Shown here piece after piece: positions 57,359-64,000 of a DNA stretch of 64,000 nt; position 1 is the stretch's first letter; each line of letters starts with the position of its first letter. The notes under the pieces were generated by a model. That model was not told where the DNA came from. It saw only the letters and a list, made by a program, of their open reading frames with translations, and searched no databases. Location of the stretch: assembly GCF_001467695.1 (NCBI RefSeq), contig NZ_LNYE01000022.1, positions 435,813 through 499,812 on the forward strand. Reading direction: 5' to 3'. Origin of the DNA: Legionella gratiana (GTDB lineage: Bacteria > Pseudomonadota > Gammaproteobacteria > Legionellales > Legionellaceae). The position numbers were made by a program, and so were the translations under genes.

Positions 57359-57733
57359 ATGATGGACAAACAATCGTTATCAACAACAAAAAAAGACAAG
57401 CTTCAAATTATTGACTGGCTTGTAGAACATTTTCCCAATGCCTTTTTTAAAAAAGGCAACCAAATTAAACCCCTAAAGATTGGTATATTTGATGATATCA
57501 TTGATTTCTATGAACGATTGGATTCTCCTCCTTTTAGTAAAAAATCGCTGCGTGAAGCATTAAGCTACTACAGCGCATCTCCTGCCTATTTAAGTTGTCA
57601 AAAAGAAAATGTCGCTCGAATTGATATTTATGGCAATGAAGTTGACGTGGTATCCCAAGAACAAGCCAAATATGCGTATCAACGTTACCAAGAACGATAT
57701 AGCAAAAAGAAAAATTTAGAAAAAAAAGAATAA
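57359..57733 (+). CDS. Minimal ProQ/FinO-domain RNA-binding protein
   Basis: A 124-residue protein that is essentially one ProQ/FinO domain: IIDWLVEHFPNAFFKKGNQIKPLKIGIFDDI, then SKKSLREALSYYSASPAYLSC, and a basic tail (RYSKKKNLEKKE). It lacks the long linker and C-terminal Tudor-like domain of E. coli ProQ. FinO-domain proteins bind structured RNA and act as sRNA chaperones; Legionella use one such protein, RocC, in competence control, but this one is shorter. ATGs at 57359 and 57362 are both possible. Confidence 0.85.
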   Translation: MMDKQSLSTTKKDKLQIIDWLVEHFPNAFFKKGNQIKPLKIGIFDDIIDFYERLDSPPFSKKSLREALSYYSASPAYLSCQKENVARIDIYGNEVDVVSQEQAKYAYQRYQERYSKKKNLEKKE

Positions 57734-57802
57734 ATAACTTTTGTACCAAGTGTAACTGATCATAAGCTACAATTAAGGTAAGCGTTCACGCAATATCACG
57801 AA

Positions 57803-57928
57803 ATGGTGTCAACTTAAGGATGAGGTTCGGATCAACTTTAAGTTTTGGAAAGAACATCGCCTTCCTCCGTTTTCGCGAAGGGTGACGATATGCCAAGAGG
57901 AGAAGATTCGTCCTTAAATTGACGCCAT
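57803..57928. repeat. MITE-like inverted-repeat element flanked by GCGTTCACGC direct repeats
   Basis: Arms at 57803-57823 (ATGGTGTCAACTTAAGGATGA) and 57908-57928 are imperfect reverse complements (18 of 21 by eye). Outside them the 11-base AGCGTTCACGC occurs in direct orientation at 57781-57791 and 57931-57941. The element occupies most of the 57734-58062 gap, which has no coding capacity. Confidence 0.6.
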
Positions 57929-58062
57929 AGAGCGTTCACGCCTCATGTACCGAAAGGCGGCATTTAGCACATCTTGCACGAAAATACCATCTTTCATCAA
58001 GAGGCAAGCAATACGAATTAAGATTTAATAATCTTTAAAATGATTAAGCAAAGGAATGAATC

Positions 58063-58509
58063 ATGCGTATCAAATTGGCTCTTTTTCTCTTTTGGATGTT
58101 CTCTTATGCTGATGCAGCTGATCAAACAAACATCGGAGCTTGGACGCAAAACCTATTAATAGAAACGCTTTCAGCAAGTTATAAAGATACTCCTTCTGAA
58201 ATTATGGCGGTACAAAAAAATTATCTTCCCTATGCATGGGGTCCTATGCATCAATTTTTTCTCGATAAGCGTGTTGAGATCAATGAAAAAATGCTAACGT
58301 TACATCCAGAGCCTTTAACCTCTCCCCAAATAATAGAAAATAACGATTGTGAATCATCCCCTTGTTGGCGCGTGATTCAATCGTTTAATATCCCAGAATT
58401 ATCGCTTAATATTGACTTATCACTTCAAGTTATTCCAGGAAAAATTGTTAAAGGGTCGGATTCTCCTTATGTTGTTCAAAGTCTCTCGATGATTCTACGT
58501 CATTATTGA
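58063..58509 (+). CDS. Exported IcmL/DotI-like protein, orphan
   Basis: A 148-residue protein with a signal peptide (MRIKLALFLFWMFSYADA). The body resembles the periplasmic domain of IcmL/DotI from the Dot/Icm type IV secretion system: TNIGAWTQNLLIETLSASYKDT, YLPYAWGPMHQFF, then CWRVIQSFNIPELSLNIDLSLQV. Genuine IcmL has an uncleaved membrane anchor and lies in an icm operon. This copy is secreted and stands alone. Legionella carry several such IcmL-like paralogues of unknown function. One Cys pair (CESSPC) could form a disulfide. Confidence 0.7.
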   Translation: MRIKLALFLFWMFSYADAADQTNIGAWTQNLLIETLSASYKDTPSEIMAVQKNYLPYAWGPMHQFFLDKRVEINEKMLTLHPEPLTSPQIIENNDCESSPCWRVIQSFNIPELSLNIDLSLQVIPGKIVKGSDSPYVVQSLSMILRHY

Positions 58510-58524
58510 GGATGACATCATGCT

Positions 58525-59220
58525 TTATCTCTGTAAAGCTAATAAATAATTCACTTTTAAATCAGTTCCCAATGATGCTTTTCTTAAAAAAGGGTTATAA
58601 TCCATTCCTTTCATATCAATCAATTTAAATCCAAACGAACGAGCCATAGCAAGTAATTCACTAGGCTTTATGAATTTCTTATAATCGTGTGTTTGTTTGG
58701 GTAATAAATTTAATAAATATTCCGCAGCAATGATTGCAGTAACATATGCTTTAACTGTTCTACTAATTGTTGATACAAATAAAAAACCCCTTGGTTTAAG
58801 CAGTCGTCTGCAATGTTGCAAAACCAGCTCAGGGTTTTGTACATGTTCTAGCATTTCCATACAGGTTACTACATCAAAATGTTGATCTTCATATGCTTCT
58901 ACAGAAGTACAAAAATAGTCAATGTTTAGATAGTTTGTTTTTGCATGCTCCTGCGCCACAAGAATTGTATCAATTTCAGCATCAATACCCGTAACTGTTG
59001 CTCCGGCATTTGCCATAGCTTCACAAAGAATACCGCCACCACATCCCACATCTAAAACAGTTAAATTAGCCAATTGAACGTGTTGCTGTATAAAGTCAAG
59101 ACGGACTCCATTGATATCATGTAATGTTTTCAATGGACCTTCAGTATCCCACCATAATTGAGCATGTTGGGCAAACTTATTGATTTCTTCAGGATTAACA
59201 GTTGTTTCTATAGTACTCAT
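58525..59220 (-). CDS. ubiG: Ubiquinone biosynthesis O-methyltransferase UbiG
   Basis: A 231-residue SAM-dependent methyltransferase carrying out both O-methylations of ubiquinone synthesis. The family opening EINKFAQHAQLWWDTEGPLKTLHDINGVRLDFI is diagnostic. Motif I is VLDVGCGGGILCEAMA, followed by VTGIDAE and DVVTCMEMLEHV. The C-terminal GMDYNPFLRKASLG also matches. Its start overlaps the 3' end of the UDG-like gene by 26 bases, so the two are translationally linked. The gene pair is convergent with the IcmL-like gene. Confidence 0.95.
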   Translation of the reverse strand: MSTIETTVNPEEINKFAQHAQLWWDTEGPLKTLHDINGVRLDFIQQHVQLANLTVLDVGCGGGILCEAMANAGATVTGIDAEIDTILVAQEHAKTNYLNIDYFCTSVEAYEDQHFDVVTCMEMLEHVQNPELVLQHCRRLLKPRGFLFVSTISRTVKAYVTAIIAAEYLLNLLPKQTHDYKKFIKPSELLAMARSFGFKLIDMKGMDYNPFLRKASLGTDLKVNYLLALQR

Positions 59221-59968
59221 GATGTAATAAGTCCAGCGGTTTAAAAAAATGAATCACTTCGGGATTAGTAATAAAGCTGACATTATAGGGATGTTCAGCG
59301 ATAAGACCTATAGGTAATTGATCAGGAGCAACCGTTTTTGCAATTTTACCGAACAAAATCAGTTGAATATCTGGTTTTATTAGTGCCAGTTGTGCAAAAA
59401 GACTTTGCATAAACGGCATCCACTTACGTGCATGATAAGGAACCCTTCCTTCACTATAAACTAAACAAGCATTAAGTAATAAAATACCTTTTTGCATCAT
59501 CCTTTCAAACAGTTCTTTTGCGGTTTGCACCAATGAACTTTTGTCAAGCAGGGCAATACTTTTTTGCGATGTATCGTCTTTGAGATCGCCACGTGCTCTT
59601 AATAACATTTTAATTATATTACGGAAAGAAGTTGCTCTATTCACCGTTTTGCTAAGTCCATTTAAGCTCCATAAATTTTCGACCGAGTTATCCCAAAAAG
59701 CATATCCATTTGCTGATTCCTGCCGTGGATATGGGGACTCTCCAAGCAAAATATATTGTGTTTTTATAAGTGGCAAACTAAACGCTGCAAATAATCGCTC
59801 TTTTCCAGGCAACCAATCTTTATCATCCATAAGTTGATATAAATAATCTTGATCCATAGTTTCTAAAGCATTAATTAGAATCTCGTACCATTCAGAATGA
59901 CAATTACGCAAAAATTGACTTTTCACCTTTTTATCCTGTAGCGAGAAATCAAATAACACTTCCATCAT
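59195..59968 (-). CDS. Uracil-DNA glycosylase-fold protein with altered active site
   Basis: The 257-residue protein follows the family-1 UDG order: water-activating loop, LLLNACLVYSEGRVPYHA for LLLNTVLTV, IQLILFGKIAKTVA for the late strand, and AEHPYNVSF for HPSPLS. The catalytic loop GQDPYH reads GESPYP here, then RQESANGYAFW. The Asp that activates water is replaced by Ser and the His by Pro, while the His of the last motif remains. Activity on uracil is doubtful; another base or a binding role is possible. Operon with ubiG, overlapping it. Confidence 0.7.
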   Translation of the reverse strand: MMEVLFDFSLQDKKVKSQFLRNCHSEWYEILINALETMDQDYLYQLMDDKDWLPGKERLFAAFSLPLIKTQYILLGESPYPRQESANGYAFWDNSVENLWSLNGLSKTVNRATSFRNIIKMLLRARGDLKDDTSQKSIALLDKSSLVQTAKELFERMMQKGILLLNACLVYSEGRVPYHARKWMPFMQSLFAQLALIKPDIQLILFGKIAKTVAPDQLPIGLIAEHPYNVSFITNPEVIHFFKPLDLLHHEYYRNNC

Positions 59969-60010
59969 GACTCCTTTTTAATTACAATGTCAATATATTA
60001 AACAATTCCT

Positions 60011-61951
60011 ATGGAAGTTATGAGCACTAAAGCAACACTTCAAACACCATTCACTAGTGATGTACTCCATAATCGTAACTGCTATGCCTATTTTCTTCAA
60101 TTAAAACCAGTTATTAATCGACAAATTAATGGTTTATTGCCTGTTTTTGCCGAATTACAATCAGTAATGAATCAAGAATATAATGACAGCTATCCTTACG
60201 GCGATTTATATTCTTCCTGTATCGCGTCCCTAGAAGAGTTTATCGACACTAATTCAATTGAAAAAGTAAAAATTCTTGATAATTTAGTTCAGGCCATCTA
60301 TCACAATGATAATCATATTCTTGAAGAGTCATCGGGATGGATAAATGATATTAGTGCAAAAACACGTCCTCAAAATCCCACAGCTAACAAAATTAAACAA
60401 ACAATAAAAGATACTCACAACAGTATTAATCAGCAAACTCCAAATGACATGGGCGGTTTTTTAAATCGTTTATATTCTTTATTCGCAAGTAATTTTAAAC
60501 CTCAATATGGAACGAATCTACCGACAATTAAAAATTATTCTTATAAAAATACATTAGATCCTATCGAATACCGTTTCAGTACCCAGGCGCAACGTCATAA
60601 TGGCAAAACCAGAGTTAGCCCTCTTTTTAAACGTTGGTTACAAATAAATGCGGAAAAAAGCAGTTCAAAACAACCAATATGTCATATCTATTTTAATAAT
60701 CTTGCTTTAGATCGAGGCGATCTAAACATAGCGGGTTCTAAAGAAAAAGAGCTCACTCTTGAACTTCATAAACTTGAAAAAGACCCCAAATATAAAATTT
60801 TAGTGATTACTCTTCCTGCACATAAAGGTTTAATGGATTCAAACCATTATAAAGTCAATAATGATCAACTTCCCACTCTCTCTGTATTTAATGAATTTCT
60901 CGAAGTAGCAAAAGGGAAACAACATAAAAGTGGGATTTCTGATTTTAGGATGAGTCGTGAAGCACAAAAACTATTATTTGGTACTTCTAAAAATAAAGAG
61001 CTAATCTTAAAAAGGTTACTTAAAGAAAGTTTTAAAGCACAAGGACTTGATAAGAATCACTTTATAACCACAGCTCAACAACAAGCAATTTGGGTGCATT
61101 TTATCAAATACGAACTCACAAGATATATTATCGATACAATTCAACCTAATAGTTTTAATTTTTCATGTAAAGATGCTATAGATCGTGGTGCACTCTCTTC
61201 CTCTTATTATAATTTAATTCGATCCTTTGAGTTAAACAAACCTATAACTCGAGAAGAGTTTGAGCGCTCTATAGATGCTGCGGCTGCAAGTACCAAAGGA
61301 CGTGGCATGAATTTTCATAGAAAAATTATTTGGAATGCATTAAATGTCTACGTTAATGCAAACTATACAGAACTGCTGGCTAATCATGAAAAATCATGGT
61401 TGATTTACTGGCGTGATATGAATTGTCCTCATAGCCAAGCAGAGAGATTACTTAAAATGAGACTCAAACAAACAATTCAACAATTAAAACAATTACCCGA
61501 AGATGAAAAAAATAAGAATCCCAAAAGATTAGGTCTGAAATTGTTGTATACTGTTCATGAGTTAAATGAACAAAAAGCCAGTGGTAAACGTCTCTTACTG
61601 GAAGCAGTCTCTCGAACTTCTGAGTTAATTCATTCCTCATCAAGAAAATCAATAAATGAATACAAAAGCTTAGCAAATGAGCTCAGAATAAACCATCCAG
61701 TTTTATATGTACTTGGTGGTCTCATGGAGCTATTATTAGGTGTGCTCGTCTACATCCCCTCTTTAGGATATTCGCAAAAACTGATTGATCATGGACGAGC
61801 TACAGCGAATACTGGTTTTTTTGCCCATAACCGAACAAAATTAAGTGATGAAATACTCGCATTTTCCTTGTTGGAAACTCACCATCCTAAAAGCAACCAG
61901 GATGAATTATCAATACCTCTTATTAAAAACAGATCTGATTGTATTGTATAG
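60011..61951 (+). CDS. CX5R-motif candidate phosphatase effector with C-terminal membrane segments
   Basis: The 646-residue protein has the block FSCKDAIDRGALSSSYYN with Cys386 and Arg392, a CX5R signature as in phosphoinositide phosphatases such as the Legionella effectors SidF and SidP and Salmonella SopB. A long region before it (about 190-385) is helical/mixed without other recognised motifs. A hydrophobic segment near residues 568-592 (YVLGGLMELLLGVLVYIPSL) near the C-terminus could anchor it in a membrane. No signal peptide, no obvious ribosome site. The phosphatase call is inferred from the motif and layout. It is upstream of a coiled-coil membrane protein in the same direction. Confidence 0.65.
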   Translation: MEVMSTKATLQTPFTSDVLHNRNCYAYFLQLKPVINRQINGLLPVFAELQSVMNQEYNDSYPYGDLYSSCIASLEEFIDTNSIEKVKILDNLVQAIYHNDNHILEESSGWINDISAKTRPQNPTANKIKQTIKDTHNSINQQTPNDMGGFLNRLYSLFASNFKPQYGTNLPTIKNYSYKNTLDPIEYRFSTQAQRHNGKTRVSPLFKRWLQINAEKSSSKQPICHIYFNNLALDRGDLNIAGSKEKELTLELHKLEKDPKYKILVITLPAHKGLMDSNHYKVNNDQLPTLSVFNEFLEVAKGKQHKSGISDFRMSREAQKLLFGTSKNKELILKRLLKESFKAQGLDKNHFITTAQQQAIWVHFIKYELTRYIIDTIQPNSFNFSCKDAIDRGALSSSYYNLIRSFELNKPITREEFERSIDAAAASTKGRGMNFHRKIIWNALNVYVNANYTELLANHEKSWLIYWRDMNCPHSQAERLLKMRLKQTIQQLKQLPEDEKNKNPKRLGLKLLYTVHELNEQKASGKRLLLEAVSRTSELIHSSSRKSINEYKSLANELRINHPVLYVLGGLMELLLGVLVYIPSLGYSQKLIDHGRATANTGFFAHNRTKLSDEILAFSLLETHHPKSNQDELSIPLIKNRSDCIV

Positions 61952-62089
61952 CTCCAACTCCAACCCTGAAAATCAGTCTCTAAGTGTTGTATTAAATAAT
62001 TCCAAAAAAACAAACTTTTTACTTGCTTATTCATTCTTTGTGGTTAAAAATAGAATCCACAGGGAGATTATTAAACACAGGGAGTGCGC

Positions 62090-63442
62090 ATGTCTAGTAA
62101 TGAACAAGAGCTTCAAGAGAACTTTAAAACCGAACCAAATTCACCTACCAAAAATAAAGTCCTTGTTGAAAAAGCATTAGCACAAATGAATTTTTCAAAT
62201 GCGGCAAAACAATTATTATTAGATCCTAATAGTCCTACAACAGACTTGAATAGCTTACAAAGTATTGCATTAACCCAAGAACACTTAACACAGGTAAAAA
62301 AAAGTTTGGGCGCAATTGTAGACAGCTTGCAAGAAAACCCGAGCCTTATTTCACGCGCTGCCAAATTTTGGGGTGAGATCCCCTTATGGCAAAGAATTTT
62401 AGGTGGTGTTGCTATATCCGGACCAACATTTTTAATAGGGGCTGCTGCCCATATTGGCTTTTTAGTCACAATTAGCGGTGTAAGTGCCTTAGCTTATACC
62501 ACAAGTGGTATTATTCTTGATGATCATCATTATCATAGCAAAAGTATTGCTCAAAAATTAAAAGAAGGAATTTTTGGTGTTGCCGAAGTTCTCGAATTAA
62601 CTATTGGCGCATTAGACTCAATTCGAAAAAAATTAGCTATTGAGGTGGAACGATTTAAAGAAGAAAATAACAAGCTTGCTAATAATATTACTCAATTAAA
62701 TGAAGAAGTTGAAACATTGAGTATGCAGGTAGAAACCTATGTTAAAACCGAAGAGTTATTGCGAAAACAAAAAACAGACCTTGAAAATATAGCAATAGGA
62801 TTAAGAAAAGACATAGAAAAACAAGGACAACTCTTTGAGGCGAATCAACAAGAGCTTGCTAAAGTTAAAGAATGGCATGAAAAAAGCGTGTTGCAACTTT
62901 CTCAAAAAGCTTCTGAGTTGTCTGAAGTAAGAAAATCGATGAGTACTGAAATAGAAAAAGCTAAAAAAATCGCCTCTACTTTAGAAAAAACCGTGAAATT
63001 TTTATCCAACACAGGAATTAATGACTCCAGTCAACGAGAAGAATTTCAAAAAAAACTCGATAAATTTTTATCAGAAAAAAACACCAGTTTTGATGAAATT
63101 ACAGAACGAATGAGTAATGCTGAAAAAGAACTTTCAGAAGTTAAATCTGAATTAAAAGCCAGTAATGAACGTTATAAACTACTGTTAGACCTTCAGGAAA
63201 AACTAATTTGTCGCCTGGAACTCCTTGATCAAAGTGTGGACTCAAGTATGAATCCAGAATCAATCCCTGTACCCAATCAAGAACAAGTAACAACTGGAGG
63301 ACTCCTGAGTGTTTTTGGATTTTTGGCGAGACCACTGTGGTCAGGAAATACACCTAAAACAGAACAAAAAGATCACGAAATCAGTGAAGACAAAAAGCCC
63401 AAGGAAGATATAAAAGAAACAAAATTTGCCCAATCACTATAA
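62090..63442 (+). CDS. Coiled-coil protein with N-terminal membrane hairpin; effector candidate
   Basis: ATG at 62090 (MSSNEQELQENF) has GGGAG upstream. The 450-residue protein has a hydrophobic region at about 103-145 (ILGGVAISGPTFLIGAAAHIGFL, VSALAYTTSGIIL). A long heptad-like coiled coil runs from about 175 to 370, rich in Lys/Glu/Leu. The tail is Lys/Asp/Glu-rich (DHEISEDKKPKEDIKE). No enzyme motif. Long coiled coils with a membrane hairpin are common among Legionella effectors acting on host vesicles. It follows the CX5R gene by about 140 bases. Confidence 0.65.
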   Translation: MSSNEQELQENFKTEPNSPTKNKVLVEKALAQMNFSNAAKQLLLDPNSPTTDLNSLQSIALTQEHLTQVKKSLGAIVDSLQENPSLISRAAKFWGEIPLWQRILGGVAISGPTFLIGAAAHIGFLVTISGVSALAYTTSGIILDDHHYHSKSIAQKLKEGIFGVAEVLELTIGALDSIRKKLAIEVERFKEENNKLANNITQLNEEVETLSMQVETYVKTEELLRKQKTDLENIAIGLRKDIEKQGQLFEANQQELAKVKEWHEKSVLQLSQKASELSEVRKSMSTEIEKAKKIASTLEKTVKFLSNTGINDSSQREEFQKKLDKFLSEKNTSFDEITERMSNAEKELSEVKSELKASNERYKLLLDLQEKLICRLELLDQSVDSSMNPESIPVPNQEQVTTGGLLSVFGFLARPLWSGNTPKTEQKDHEISEDKKPKEDIKETKFAQSL

Positions 63443-63464
63443 AACTTTCAAAGAGACTTACGAT

Positions 63465-63490
63465 TCCCTCGAATCTTAGATGCGAGGGAT
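63465..63490 (+). terminator. Terminator after the coiled-coil gene
   Basis: TCCCTCG (63465-63471) pairs with CGAGGGA (63483-63489), followed by TAAAAAC. The T-run is poor, so confidence is moderate. Confidence 0.5.
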
Positions 63491-63595
63491 AAAAACTTTA
63501 GAATTATGAGTTACTTGCCTCCACATACACCAAACACATTGTGAAGCATCCTAATTTAAGCTATTGTGTATTCTTTAGTTTTAAATCTAAAAATC

Positions 63596-64000
63596 ATGAT
63601 AAATACCTATAAAACACTAATAACTGCAATAAAAAACAGTCAACGAACTATGGTAGAACAACTCCACCAGTTTTGTGAGATTAATTCTGGCACATCAAAT
63701 TTGCCGGGATTAACACAAATGATTGATGTTTTACATACCGCATACAAGCCAATCGCAGATACTATTCAGATAAAAAAGCTTCCTCCAATCCCCGTTATCG
63801 ATATGTCCGGAAATACTCAAGCAAAAATCAGCGGCGATGCACTATTTATTAGCAAAAGACCTCAGTTAAAAAGACGTGTATTGCTTAGTGGACATATGGA
63901 CACTGTTTATTCTCCTGAAAGCTCTTTTCAGAAATTAACGTACATCAATGATAATTGCATTAACGGGCCAGGTGTTACCGATATGAAAGGAGGACTTATT
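63596..64000 (+). CDS. M20-family metallopeptidase, 5' part (cut by window edge)
   Basis: The first 135 codons are visible. LSGHMDTVYSPESSF carries the first metal-binding His and Asp, and GPGVTDMKGG the bridging Asp of the dizinc centre. Both are typical of carboxypeptidase-G2/ArgE-type M20 peptidases. The early part (TMVEQLHQFCEINSGTSN) matches the family N-terminus. ATG at 63596 (MINTYKTLI) is the first in frame; the ribosome site is weak. The rest of the gene lies beyond the window, so substrate class cannot be judged. Confidence 0.85.
   Translation, partial: MINTYKTLITAIKNSQRTMVEQLHQFCEINSGTSNLPGLTQMIDVLHTAYKPIADTIQIKKLPPIPVIDMSGNTQAKISGDALFISKRPQLKRRVLLSGHMDTVYSPESSFQKLTYINDNCINGPGVTDMKGGLI

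Overview
The window is AT-rich, gene-dense DNA that looks like a Legionella chromosome, probably not L. pneumophila itself. This is inferred from gene content and style. There are eukaryote-like or host-directed candidate Dot/Icm effectors: a protein kinase, a CX5R-type phosphatase, a P-loop protein ending in a CaaX box, and several coiled-coil or membrane-hairpin proteins. There is also an orphan IcmL/DotI-like exported protein, MITE-like repeats, and ordinary gammaproteobacterial housekeeping genes between them (aspS, mutH, acnA, putA, ubiG). No rRNA, tRNA or CRISPR was seen.

Region 1 (1-18 kb) is mostly accessory. It holds an internally deleted Tn3-family transposase remnant, a membrane-anchored double SagB/nitroreductase protein, a hypothetical effector-like gene with an open in-frame tail after its stop, an SDR, and two tandem orphan solute-binding proteins. 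A bicupin and a DoxDA-type membrane protein form a pair. Two tiny paralogous ORFs lie next to the P-loop/CaaX protein, which is followed by a 175-bp element with 24-bp perfect inverted repeats. An exported SAM hydrolase is translationally coupled to an OafA-type acyltransferase. An exported lysozyme-fold-like protein and a C-terminally membrane-anchored protein with a possible Cys-His-Asp arrangement close the region.

Region 2 (18-36 kb) starts with a tight three-gene operon: exported amidase, acyltransferase, SAM-dependent transferase. It continues with NAD formate dehydrogenase, a Cache-type adenylate cyclase, a Spy/CpxP-like protein with a textbook terminator, a second amidase, and a divergent SDR/HxlR pair. 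A phasin with a histone-H1-like tail, a LegK-like kinase, small unknowns, and a compact metal-response module (MerR regulator, His/Gly-rich lipoprotein, His-rich periplasmic protein) follow. An MFS exporter ends the region.

Region 3 (36-56 kb) is mainly core. One minus-strand operon runs fmdB-like, DUF502, aspS, MscK-like channel, mutH. After it come a NagX-like acyltransferase, a PAS-receiver protein, and a 78-aa secreted protein made of fourteen Cys-x-Gly triplets located just upstream of a His-rich conserved protein. An SDR, acnA, an amino-acid permease and putA complete it.

Region 4 (56-64 kb) holds an L,D-transpeptidase, a minimal ProQ/FinO protein, a MITE-like repeat, the IcmL-like protein, ubiG overlapping a UDG-fold protein with an altered catalytic motif, the CX5R candidate effector followed by a coiled-coil membrane protein, and the start of an M20 peptidase cut by the window edge.

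The most interesting items are the CaaX-terminated P-loop protein, the (CxG)14 protein, the CX5R protein pair, and the metal module whose MerR lacks one of the three mercury-binding cysteines. All function assignments come from reading motifs by eye; no database search was run.
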